Origin: Podaxis mareebaensis
Taxonomy: Eukaryota; Basidiomycota; Agaricomycetes; Agaricales; Agaricaceae
NCBI GenBank assembly: GCA_018524725.1
Contig: JAEUWP010000421.1
Location: forward strand, 248,001 to 312,000
Reading direction: 5' to 3'
DNA length: 64,000 nt
The notes below the pieces were generated by a model, which made no database searches, had not been told where the DNA came from, and saw nothing but the letters and a program-made list of their open reading frames with translations. Within the stretch, counting starts at the first letter, position 1. Each line of letters begins with the position of its first letter. Below, piece after piece: positions 47,101-58,314 of this stretch. The position numbers and the translations under genes are program-made.

Positions 47101-50100
47101 ATCCGAGAATTGGCGAAGGCTTCGGTTTCACAAGTCAAGGATGGCCCTTTCTCCACCGCCTTCGTTTTTTCCGGCCCGGGCAGTCGATACCTTGGTATGG
47201 GTCGTTCTCTCTATAAGACCACACCGTTGATCAGGGAAGTCATCGACGAGTGTCATTCAATCCTGACTACCGCTGGCTTCCCTGGTGTGCTTGCCGTCAT
47301 CAATGCTGAAGGAGATTCGAGTGGTCTCACGAAACTGGAAGAATTCGGGGCCTACCAAACGGCAATTATATCCCTCGAATATGCTTTGGCGAAGCTGTGG
47401 ATGTCATGGGGCATTACTCCAAGTGTTCTTATTGGTCACGGGTACGACTCGCTCAGAAGGTTTGCTATTTCTTCCTTGATTGACAAATCTTCAACAGTCT
47501 TGGTGAATATGCTGCTCTCGTCACGGCCAATGTTCTCACTTTAAAGGATGCCCTCACGATTGTCGCAAACCACGCGCGTTTCATTATCCGGAAGTGTGCA
47601 GTGGAGTCTACCTCCATATTGGTTGTGAATCTCCCAAGTGAGGAACTTCAAAACATAGTTGGCTCGTCGGGCGATTTCTCCGGGATTACCTTTGCATGGT
47701 ACGACAGTTCTGTCGATACGGTGCTTGCAGGCCCGATCCTTCAACTCAAGGCATTAAAGGCACATCTCGATGCCGACGCTGGCTGCAACAGTAATTTGTT
47801 GCACGTGCCGTCCGTGCACAATCGTTCCACCATAGGTCCTTTCCCCACTGACCTCACGCAACTCGCCAAGCGCATCACTATCCGTCCACCATCAATCCCC
47901 GTTGTTTCCAACGTCCACGGTGACATCGTCCCACCGGGAGACGCGTCCGTATTCAATGCCGACTATTTCGTTAGGCTTTGCGCCGAACCTGGCCAGTTTG
48001 TTAAAGATACTCGGCAACTGACTGCCGATACCACTATCCGGGCGATTGATGCATGGATTGAGATCGGACCTCACACAAATACACTCTCCATGCTCAAGAA
48101 TACCGCCGAAGTACCGTCAGCCGCATTATTCCTCGGATCTCTCCATCGGGAGCAGGAGCCCTGGTCGACTCTTTCCGCAGCACTTTCCCAGCTCTTCACT
48201 ACCAATGCACCTATTCAATGGCGTAGCGTTTTCGCACATGTTCCCGTCTCCTGCATCAGTTTCCCTACGTATCCTTTTGCCAAAACTAAGTTCTGGGTTC
48301 CTTTCGAAGAAAAGCCTCCTGAAGCGGTTGCAACCCAAGAGGCGGAAGCATCTAAGTCATTTCATCATCCCCGTACGACTGATTTCAAGATGTTGGGAAC
48401 GTGGTCCCGTTATTCCACTCGGGATGATGGTAACGTCGCAATTTTTGAGACGCCAATCAGTGAACTGGCTAGCTCTATTCGGGGCCATAGGGTCGGCGGG
48501 ATGCCTTTGTGCCCGGCGTCCGTCTATCTGGAACTGGTCCTTGCCGGTCTTGAACTCACCCGCCAACACCTCTCTATCCCTTCCTCTGGAAGCCATGTGA
48601 TCCTAAGGCGCATCGAGTTCGCGAAGCCCCTTGTCTACGACCACCAGATTCCTCTTACTGTCATTACCGGTATCAAAATACAAGATGGCAGTGGGACCTT
48701 CTTTATCGCTTCTCGAATCGATGGATCAACTAAGGAGACTGTCCACGCTCATGGAGAGTACAGGATAGAGGGTACCTCGAAGACCTTGACCAAGTTCTAC
48801 CGCACACTCCCTGTCATCGACCGTCATATTTCAGCTGTAGCCAAGTCGAGGAACGGAAAGCCACCCCAGCTGTTCTCCACCCATACCATCTACGAAGTTA
48901 TTTTCCCCCGCGTTGTCGAATATGCCAAGGAGTATCATACGGTTCAATCACTCACTATGGATCCCACAGGAATGGAGGGCTATGCTTCGATCAAGCTCCC
49001 TGCTTCGCATGATCGCAGCAAATTCGTTGTCCATCCCATCTTCACTGATACCCTCCTTCACGTGGCTGGCTTTATGGCAAATATGCAAGGACATTCTGAT
49101 GACGCATATATCTGCGCCGGGGTTGGTTCGGTTAAAGTGATCCCGGAGCAAGTCGACAATGATGCTTCGTACACGATCTACTGCAGCAATGGCTGGCTTG
49201 CCGATCAGGGTATCGTGCTAGCCGATGTCTACGCTGTGAGGCTCAGTGAGCCTCCAGTTCTGGTTGCTCAGTTCAAGAATATCCACTTCCGCAAGGTGCG
49301 CCTTGGTGGCCTGAAGAGGGGTCTTGCCCATGCTGTTGGGAAGACCTCCACTCAACCAACTTGTCTGACCCACCCCACTCCATCACTACGACCGACTCGC
49401 CGAGCTCAACACACCGCGATCTCCGTCCCTTCCTCTTCCCCCATCCCCCAAAACGACGACATTAGCACCCCTGCTCACGTTGGGACCGCAACTCCAAGGG
49501 TCGCTGCGAAGACGCGCTACCTCAGGACAGCGGGTGTTGATTCGAAGGTTGATTTAGACTCTCTGAGTGCTCGCTCCCCGAAGTCAATCGATATTTCCGG
49601 AAAAGTTGAAGCGCCTTCCTCCAACTCCCACCAACTCTCTCACAGCACAAATAACGTCGATATCATTGCTGAAGGCTCATCCAGGACATCCTCCAGTCAT
49701 GCTTCTCCCTCCACAATCGCGGCTGAACTTCACAGTGGAGGATCCTCTCCACGAACCTTTGTGCTTGAAGAGATTATGATGGAGCCAACGCCCTTCCTAC
49801 TCGATGGTTATGCCAACTTTAAGACCGTTCTGGCCGCCGTCTTGGGCATAAATCCCAAGGATGTTGGCGACGATGTCGACCTCAAGACCCTTGGCTTGGA
49901 TGATCTGACATCTATCAACGTACTTGCGGCTCTGAACGATCAATTCGGCCTTGACCTTCCTCCACACTTCTTCAATGACTATCCAACGGCAAGGAAGGCT
50001 CGTGCCTATCTTTCCTCCCTCTCCGGTCAGAAGTTTTCTGAGTTGCGCAAAGCCTCTGTCCGCGATGCGGCAACATACCAGGTCACTCCTATCAAGTCCG

Positions 50101-51018
50101 GGACATGCCACAAGTCCGAATTCTCGGTCACCATTTCCCCAGCCAGTGCTGCCCGGCTCACCAAAGCCCTGAGGCTCGATATTACTCCCCTCCCTCTTCA
50201 GAGATCCGATTCGCAGACTCTTCCCCTTTTCCTCGTCCATGACGGTAGCGGATTGATCAATTACTACCGTGGGATCTCTCCTCTTGGTCGTAATGTTTGG
50301 GGTTTCAACAATCCCAAATTCATTACCTCGGAACCTTGGGCTAGCGTTATCGAAATGGCTTCCGTTTACGCGGATCATGTCTCAAAGATAACACTTGGCC
50401 CTGTCGTTCTTGGAGGTATGTATACTCGCGTTGACCACTTCAGCCCTCACTCATCAACATCTAGGCTGGTCCTTTGGGGGAGTGGCGGCCTATGAGACTG
50501 CTCTTCAGCTCGCGAAGAAAGGAATCAAAACACGAGGGATCCTCCTCATTGATTCGCCTAGCCCAATCAACCACGTTCCCCTTTCCGATGCTCTTATTGA
50601 TTCCGTGGTCAACCTCGATGCTCGTGGTGCCAGTTCTGACGTTGGTCGACTGGTCAAAGCTCAGTTTGCTATGAATGCCCGGTTACTTGGCAAATATGAT
50701 CCCCGAGCAACGGGTGGAACCTGCCCACCTCTCATCCTCCTCCGTTCTTCCGAAGGGTTCAATCCGCCTGGCATTCCTGACGTTCCGATCTGGCTTGCTG
50801 ATCGCAGTGATCCTCAGATTGTCACCAGGGGTTGGGAAAGCCTAGCCTCCGGACCTGTGAAGGTTCTGGATATTCCTGGACACCATTTTACCCCATTTCA
50901 TTCTGCTAACGTGAGTGCCTATAATACGACTCGGACGTTCCGATACTGATATGTGTTGTAGATAAAGCGCGTCGCCGAACGCATGATTGAGGGATGTACA
51001 CTCCTTGAGAAAGTATGA
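44136..51018 (+). CDS. Non-reducing polyketide synthase with substituted catalytic residues, 2147 aa
   Basis: Nine exons join without a stop: 44136-44792, 44853-45485, 45542-45654, 45704-45906, 45966-46153, 46213-47441, 47498-50415, 50465-50910, 50962-51018. Domain order: SAT (1-400; GFSFG 139-143, where family members usually have GxCxG), KS (about 420-860; [10 protein letters not shown] with Cys564, His698 in EAHRTGT, His738 in [10 protein letters not shown]), AT (about 915-1230; GPGSR 919-923 for GQGSQ, GHGLGEYAA with Gly1008 where the nucleophile Ser belongs), product template (1300-1620; His1338 in [11 protein letters not shown], Asp1525 in [10 protein letters not shown]), one ACP (about 1775-1845; GLDDLTS with Asp1810 where Ser carries phosphopantetheine), TE (Ser1983 in GWSFGG, His2120 region GHHFTPF). 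The KS loop after AEGY lacks the usual RGEG. Intact relatives make aromatic polyketides such as orsellinic acid. As read, this copy could not load or carry an acyl chain by the known route. Confidence 0.93.
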
Positions 51019-51323
51019 TATATACTGGTATTCAACTCATTAAACAACCTTCAGTTACTTCAGTTTCAGGACAATTGTCCGACGATCTAGACTTAGAATG
51101 TATATTAGGATCTGCTGCGTATATTTATAGTTCAAGTTATGTGACCATTAGCTTTCCTGGAAAACATTCTCTTGTCAATGATACTCAAAATTGTATTATC
51201 ATAGACATCTGGAATAATGCCACCGTGACGACCGACGAGAATAATGAGATATGATAAAAGTGACGGGTTGGTGTGAAGGGTAGGTATCAAGATCACGGCG
51301 AGGTCATAACCAAAGAGAGTAGC
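51019..51323. other. Spacer between convergent PKS and DUF2235 genes
   Basis: 305 nt, AT-rich, holding the 3' ends of two convergent genes; nothing else seen. Confidence 0.5.
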
Positions 51324-53468
51324 CTAATCAATCCAAGTAGGTTCAACACGCAGATGTGCTTTCGGTTTGTACTTCTTCCCTCTTTTCTTCTCGTCCTCAT
51401 ATTCCGCCTCCATACGCATTTTCACACTTCTATGAACTTTGACCCCGTTCTTAATCTGCTTCGGTATGAAGCGTGGTCGCGCCAAGTTCCATCTGTTGAC
51501 CAAAATTCAGCCCTTGTACTAACTTAGGAACATAAACACCTACCCAAAGTATGTCACCCATTGATTGTCGCCCCGCTGATACCTCAGATGCAAAGGCAGA
51601 ATCTCCAGTATCCACCATCCCTTCTTCAACTTCAGTTGATCGTACGCAGGCGAAAGGGCATCATGCAATTCCTCCTCTTCCTCCGAGCCCAAAAAGGGTA
51701 CGGGTGCGACCACGTGTTGGGCATGTACTTCCGCTGGGCGCTTCTTGGTCAATGTCGCGTGCAGACGAACCGGAATTGGGTCTGCAGGCGGTTTGCGAAT
51801 CTTGTGTTCGGAAGTGATAGATAGAGGTGGTGGGCGGGGCGTTACGAAGGGGTAGAGAGTTGTCGGGTCAAGTCCGATTTCCCGGAGCGCCTCGGATTCG
51901 AACATTATACCTGTTTTGGCCTTGAAGCATTCTCGGACCATCCAGCGAAGAGGTATACGTGCAAGCGAGTGGCGAGTCTTGTTACTCACAGCGCCCCCAC
52001 CAACGTCACAATGACATCCCTAATGAATATAACCATATCAGTGAAATAGGCCCCAAGGAAATGACAGTAAAATAGACGTACCGCAAACCAGACTTCCTCA
52101 ACATCTGTATGGCGCTCCTTCTGGGAAGAATATATCATCTCCATCTTGTCAAGATTCTTATCCTGCTCCGACTCTTTCGCCCACGTGTTCTCTTTCTTCT
52201 GGCGCGACTTGGTTTGACCCGTTTTATGTTCATCATCATTGGACTTCTTGAATGACGGGTATGTGAACTTCGGAAAGGTCAGCGATCCGGGCGTGGAGGG
52301 CACTTTCTCACTAATCTGGCTAAGTGGGGTGTCGGTGGATCGCGCTGGTTCTGGAGCGACGCTTGCCTGCCAAACGCCAAGTCGGGATTCGTGCGCCGTT
52401 GGTCGGTTCCAAAGGTTGGCCTTGAACTTGGCCCGACGTTCATCAAGTGCAATGGCATGTCTGAATGTACGAACAATGGTATTGGACGTCGTGAATGGAA
52501 GCCTCTTGGGAATTAAACCGACTGAGTCCACGGTGTCCCTGTTTTGAACAAGGTGAGGAACAAAGACATGGGTAAGCGCACAAGAACTCGTACCATACTC
52601 CGAGGAAATCGATTGTAACGTCAACACAGAACGCCTTCTTGAACCCGTTTGATTGTTCCCATCCAATATGGTCGACACGTGTATACATCTTGTAAGCGAA
52701 GGGGACTTGCTGGAAGTTGTCTGCAGGCAAGAGCCCGACTTTGTGCAGCATTCCAGCGAGACTTCTTGCGGTATAAGCTCCACGAGAGAACCCAAATATG
52801 CAGATTTTGTCTCCCTCTATGTCTAAAAAAACAAGCATAAGCAATATATTCCAAAACTGTCGGATACATAGCCCACAATTCTGCATAAGAAACTCATAAC
52901 CACCCATAACGTGTGCGTCGAGATTCCAAGCGACCATTTCATCGAGTGTCTGCGCTGCGTATCAATAGCAAGTTGGAAAGCTTGATGAGGCTACGTACCT
53001 TTTGAATACCGGACATGAAAGGTGTCGCCGCCTTGGTCGAGGTATATGTTCCAATACCAGCCTAGCAAGGAAAAACCTAACATGAGAAAGATGGAATGTG
53101 GGGTGATGGCACCATACCTGATAATAAACCATCTGCTTGTTCCTGTCATTCTTCTTCAGTAGCGAAACGAGCTGCACAATATTCGAGTTATCGGCATCAA
53201 ACTGATCCCCCGTCCCGTCAAAACATAACACAAGCGTTCGGTGGTCGTGTTCCGGGGGAATGATGGCAGGGAAAGACCTAGGATCGACAGTCTTCTCGCG
53301 TGCAGGGTGTGGTACATGTGGGGGATTAGGACTTGTGGTTTGAATCTCGCTCCCAGTGAAGGGGGAGACCGAGGAAGGTGAGGGCGGTACGCTGCCTTCA
53401 GCCTGTTTCTCGACGACAGTTTCTGTGATCGAAACCATCGTTGGCTCCTGTGCGTGATTGTTCATCAT
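51324..53468 (-). CDS. DUF2235 alpha/beta-hydrolase-like protein (intact copy)
   Basis: Start taken at ATG 53468 (MMNNHAQEPTMVSITETV); the frame is open to 53690, but that upstream part looks untranslated. The protein has the DUF2235 opening RTLVLCFDGTGDQFDADNSN, the nucleophile elbow GFSRGAYTARSLAGM, DFLGVWDTVDSVG, and the GCHCDVGGG motif that holds another catalytic Asp/His region in this family. At least six short GT-AG introns are needed (for example after VYYQ at 53118 and after EEVWFA). The end is KVHRSVKMRMEAEYEDEKKR...VEPTWID at 51324. A Lys/Glu-rich insert (QTKSRQKKENTWAKESEQDK) lies mid-protein. The family includes bacterial Tle1 phospholipase effectors; fungal members are uncharacterised, so lipase activity is inference. 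Two damaged copies lie to the right. Confidence 0.88.
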
Positions 53469-55491
53469 CTTGAGCAGACTGCTCGGCACAATCAATCGGA
53501 AGGTAAGGAGAGTGGTATCGACACGGCTTAAACTTAAAAGAAGCTGTCCAACGGAAACCGGACTCCTGGCCAAACCGAAGGGAGAGGTTTCTTTAGTAGC
53601 CAAGATGATCCTGGGAAGTCGCGTAAATTTGGGAACCGACCAAAGAATTAAAGGGGAACAACATGCATCCATTTCCGGCTTGCCAATCACCTAACCATAA
53701 ACATCCCCATCCACACGACCCTCGAAGAAGCTGCAATTCGTCCCTTTCCCCGTCCTAGCCCCTACAACTTCCAGATATCCTCACAAAGTACTAATCAGCC
53801 TTTTGGATCTTACTACCGAATGCAGGATCCAGAAACAAGGACGATCGATACTTATGTATGTCTGGCGCTCAGTTTCAGCGTCTGCAGTGGAGTAAGAATC
53901 ATAGGATTGTCCCGAAGAATCTATTGTGATGTAAATCAAAGCGAATTCCGGATGGAAACTCTCGCCCACAGAGGTGTTCACGTTGGAGCAGTTTGACATG
54001 ACGAATGGTATTTGGCAAGTCAGGGTAGTAGCTAAGTCGAGGTTTGTTTGGCTCTTTGACTAACTTATTACAAGTAACAAAACGCACGGGTTTTGCCTCA
54101 CGATCTCACTGGTCGTTTGTCTCTGAGACAAAGAGACATTCCTATTGGCTGGCGACTGTGGGATACTTAGCACACGGTTTGATTGGTTGACGAGCGTGGG
54201 ATACTCGACTTTCGCGCAGCTCCTTTGCCAGTTGTGGCTCCCTGGCAGTCTATGCGACGTCGCACGGGTTCCGACTCGTTTTCGTACATTGAGAATTTGA
54301 TTTTTTTTCCTAAACGCTACGGATTGGCTTCCTGTATGTCGTTATTCACAATCAGCCAGCGTGGGATGCTAATCGCTATTCAGCGATCTTTTCTATTGGA
54401 TTTTTGTGCCACCGATTCGAGAGCAGTCGGATGCATACGTTACTTGGTGGAACAACCACAAAGTTCGCAAGCAGAACGCTAAACTCATGCCATCCAGCCA
54501 CATCTCGATCGACGCACTTCGCCACCCTACCCTGTATAATGGCCGCTCATACTAAGTTCGTGTTCCACCAGAAGCACGAGCCGAAATAGCCTATGGTATC
54601 TTAAACCACGTTCATCGGAACTGGCAGCGGAGGGTGCTGGCAAGCGACGACAAGTCAACAACGATGGCCCCTGCCATCCCGGCCGGGCTGCCATCTGCCT
54701 GCCACTTGGAGGCTTGACGTGTCCGACCCGTTGCTTGTGTCCGCATTTTGGATCGGACATTGGACTGCATGACCCCCCTCTTGGGTGAGAAAATTGTCGG
54801 GCTGCTCCGAAAACTTTGGCCTTCATCTCCGCATAATTATCGGGGCTGGGCCGGATTTCTGGACCGTTTGTGCCCGCGTAAGGATCGGAGATATGCCAGG
54901 GTCCTGCTGAAATGCTCAATATCCTATCCTGGGGCAGCTGGTCCCCGGGAGTAATATCTCTCCTGGTACAGCCCCGAGTTTGACCTCGAAGCTTCGAGGG
55001 CATATGAGATCCTCGGTTCGCCCCCTCTCTCACTTCACCCGCATGGAACGTATCCACTGATATGTCGAACGTAGATTCTGACACCCGAGCTATGATTCTG
55101 CCCGTATGATAGACTTTGGTGTTTTTTTTTTATAGTTCAACGCTGTTTTCAAGTGATTTACATGATATATATTGCTCTTAAGGTGATTCTAGTGGTATCC
55201 ACGAACTGATAATGTTACGTCGTTGATGGGATGAGGACTGGGGATGGACACCCATTAGCACTGAGCGTGAGGCTTTGGTGCTCGCGCACGAGCGCATAAG
55301 GACGATAGTAAACATGACCAAACTCAACTCAAAACGTGCCAGTCGTTTGGGATGTGTCAGGCAGTTGAAGAAGTTCGGATGAACTTGGGCTCAACGTAAA
55401 AGCATCCCACAACTGGAAGGGAGTCTGTTCCTGCCCATTTTCTTCGCCCAACCCTCGCCCTCAACCGCGGACCATATCCCAAGTTGTCCGC
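53469..55491. other. Gene-poor 2 kb with short degenerate repeats
   Basis: No gene accepted. Three related words occur: GACTGTGGGATACT (about 54155), GAGCGTGGGATACT (about 54191) and CAGCGTGGGATGCT (about 54357), the first two preceded by TTGGCTGGC/TTGGTTGAC, suggesting a decayed tandem repeat. A minus-strand open frame (54527-55084, 185 codons) is GC-rich without motif and was not accepted. Confidence 0.4.
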
Positions 55492-58010
55492 ATGATCCTA
55501 TCGTCTCTCGAGTTCTTAATAGGAATTCCAGCCAAAATTATCAAGAAGCTAATACCTGTTGTAACCCTCTTTGCTTGGGCAATATCGAAGTTCGCCTTAA
55601 GTGCCTTCGCTAGGGTCGCCGTATGGTTCGCCCTGGTGTACGAATTTTGTTTTGGGAATAGGCAGCCGGTTACTCGAGTAAGCCGCTTTTACATGAGAGT
55701 GGGATGAGCTACACACACCGCATCACAGGAGGAGCAAAAAGAGACAATCCAGCCGATATCAACACAAGAGAATACCATGGCTGCTCCGGGATTGACAGAG
55801 AATTCCTTCAAGAAGCTCGAAACAGAACTCTCTTCATATGCGGGAATAGGCCAGGTGCAACTTGCTTCAAAGGCCGACGCTCTGGATGTGAGCTGTCCTA
55901 TTGGTCTTGGTTCCATCTTTGAAGCTCACTCTTCGAGTCTCCAAGGTTGATCCCAAGACAGATAAATCCCTAGCGAAGACGGTGACTATAGACCCGGAAA
56001 TCAGAAAGCTGGTCTGCACGCGTTGTTGGGACACGATTTTCTCGGAAACATCCTTTGCAGCTATTTGGATGACGGCTAGTCTCAACTCTGCCTCAGCCGA
56101 GTCGCAATCAAACGACACTCACTGCTTCGCATTCCAGACGCCAACATGGGTGCAGATGCAGGAGTCGATCGACCACATGTGCGAATGGTGTGATATCGTA
56201 TGCGAGGATATAGAGGTGTACTACCAACACCGCAAGAAGACCAAACAACCTCCGCCCGATGACTCGACTTTTTCGATAACCATTCGGTTTATGTGGTCCA
56301 CTTCTGATGCTGCGCTCCTGTTCCGACTTTGCGTCGAGAACGACTGGTACAGGACCTGGCATGTCTACGCCGATGCTGGTATGTCCGTCATTGTAAAGTT
56401 TGGTAAATAGACGAAGAGGCCGATGGACTGATCATGATATATCAACAGACAATGTTGCAGCACGATACATAGCGGCTCGCGGCCTGGTGTGGAACGTCAA
56501 CAGCAGTCAGGCTTACACATTTATCCAAAAATGCATGGAGGACTGCTCGCATCACAAGCACTGTTTACGCCCGCAGCCTTCTAAACTGCCTAGAAGAGTC
56601 ATTGATTGTGCTGATCCCACTCATCCTCGACTGGTGGACAGCGAGTCTTTGGGGGAGGAGCGCTACGCAGCCCTAAGCTATGTCTGGGGACAGGAGCAGC
56701 CCCACAGCACGAAGGAGGCGACAATCGAACTATATAAGCATTCCATTGACCCTCGACTTATTCCAAAGACTATTCTTGACGCCATCACCGTTACGAGTCG
56801 GCTCGGCTTACGTTATCTTTGGGTGGACTCGATCTGCATCATACAGGACTCGGACGAAGACAAGAATTGCGAAATCCCCAAAATTCGGCACACTTTCCAA
56901 CACGCATACGTGACTATTGTCGCCGCGGATGCCCAGAAAGTTAGCAATGGCTTTCTGCACAAACGCAAGAAGTGGCCCTCTGCTGTGAGCACGCTACCAT
57001 TTCGCTGCCCGGACAAGTCAATAGGGACCTTCTTTCTTAGCGGAGGAGACGGGGGACCACCAGTGAATGAGCCTGTCGATACACGCGCTTGGTGTCTAGA
57101 AGAGCGTGTGCTGTCCCCTCGGAAGTTAATATACTGTCGTCATGGATTACAATACGAGTGTCAATCAACTCGTATGAACGTCAATGGCTCGCCTGGCTAT
57201 CTGCCCCACGCGATGGAGATCCCGCGGTTGCCTGATTGTAGTATGGTACCTCAGATGGTTCCCAGAGCATCCGAGGAGGACATAGAGAAAAGCTGGCGTT
57301 TCATGGTCAGCCTCTATACCCAGCGCGCCCTCACCAAGCCAAAGGATAGACTGGTTGCCCTTTCAGGCGTCGTTGATCATTTTCATGATCTATGGCCTCA
57401 GAGTAAATACGTTGCTGGGCTATGGACGCATCAGTTTCCCCAAGCTCTCTTGTGGAAAAAAAAAAGAAACCGAGAATACGGGCGACCTGAAAAGTACAGG
57501 GCGCCATCGTGGAGTTGGGCCGCGGTTGATGGCGAAGTTTTGTGGGAGCATGAGAGCAATAAAGGCGTGATTAGCGAAGTCAAGGATTGGAATGTCGAGC
57601 TAAAGTCCCCGAAAACTCCGTATGGTGAGGTGACTGGTGGGTTTTTACTCTTGAGTGCAATCGTTAAGCCAGTCATATGGAATCCGGAGGAGTTCGAACT
57701 GTTTGAGACAACGGGGGGAGGAGGTCGGGCGCTGTCCTCGCACGAGGAATCAACAAATGGGGAGATGGGATACGTTGTCGCTGATGCCATTGAGCCAGCA
57801 TCAGATTCACTACGTCAAGTATTCGCTGCTGTGGTGAAGGACACTGGTACCACGTTGCTTGGCATTATACTGGAGCCGACTTGGGGGGACAACGATAAAG
57901 GAGGGCACTGTGGCATGAACATCTATCGTCGGATTGGATGGTTTACTGCTCCCTTCTGCGAAAGAGCAGAATGGCTTTCTAGAGAATACCATGTGATCAA
58001 GATTATTTGA
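55492..58010 (+). CDS. HET-domain protein with probable N-terminal hydrophobic exon, 778 aa
   Basis: Heterokaryon-incompatibility-type protein. Model: 55492-55677, 55753-55887, 55925-56378, 56449-58010, all in frame. Exon 1 gives a hydrophobic, basic-flanked start (IPAKIIKKLIPVVTLFAWAI..FARVAVWFALVYEFCF) suited to a membrane anchor; it joins through a GTAAGC donor to PISTQENTMAAPG. If that intron is not used, the ATG at 55777 in a good context starts a 708-residue protein. The HET core starts at EERYAALSYVWGQEQ (about residue 329) and continues LRYLWVDSICIIQDSDEDKN, HTFQHAYVTIVAADA, and DTRAWCLEERVLSPRKLIYC, the three conserved blocks of the family. The C-terminal half is YRAPSWSWAAVDGEVLW and following, also typical. 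HET proteins can trigger cell death on non-self recognition; the partner here is unknown. Confidence 0.9.
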
Positions 58011-58314
58011 CAGCATTATAATGTACTTCATATGTATATTTGAATGTCGAGTCGACATCGCGACCGTGCGCTAATAGTAAAATGGTATCACACACGAAAA
58101 CGATAGCAAAGGTCTCTTGTTAATGAATGCCAATTCATCTTCAGTAAATAAATCATCTTATTGCATACTCGCTTGTCCTTTTCCATGCGAACAAATCTCG
58201 TTTATTAAAGTCATCGGGGGGTACTACATACTAGATAAAACAAAGTCGCTACTTCTGGATCATCGCGAACGTGAAATACCTGTGGAAGAGAAGCTACAGG
58301 CCGGTGACCAACTT

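Noticed and set aside
47442..47497. Alternative splicing restoring the AT serine in the PKS
   Set aside because: The intron has one good donor (GTACGA) and one good acceptor (CAACAG); no combination keeps the frame and yields Ser before LGEYAA.
54527..55084. 185-codon minus-strand open frame
   Set aside because: GC-rich stretch with Gly/Pro/Arg composition and no motif; open frames of this size occur by chance in such sequence.
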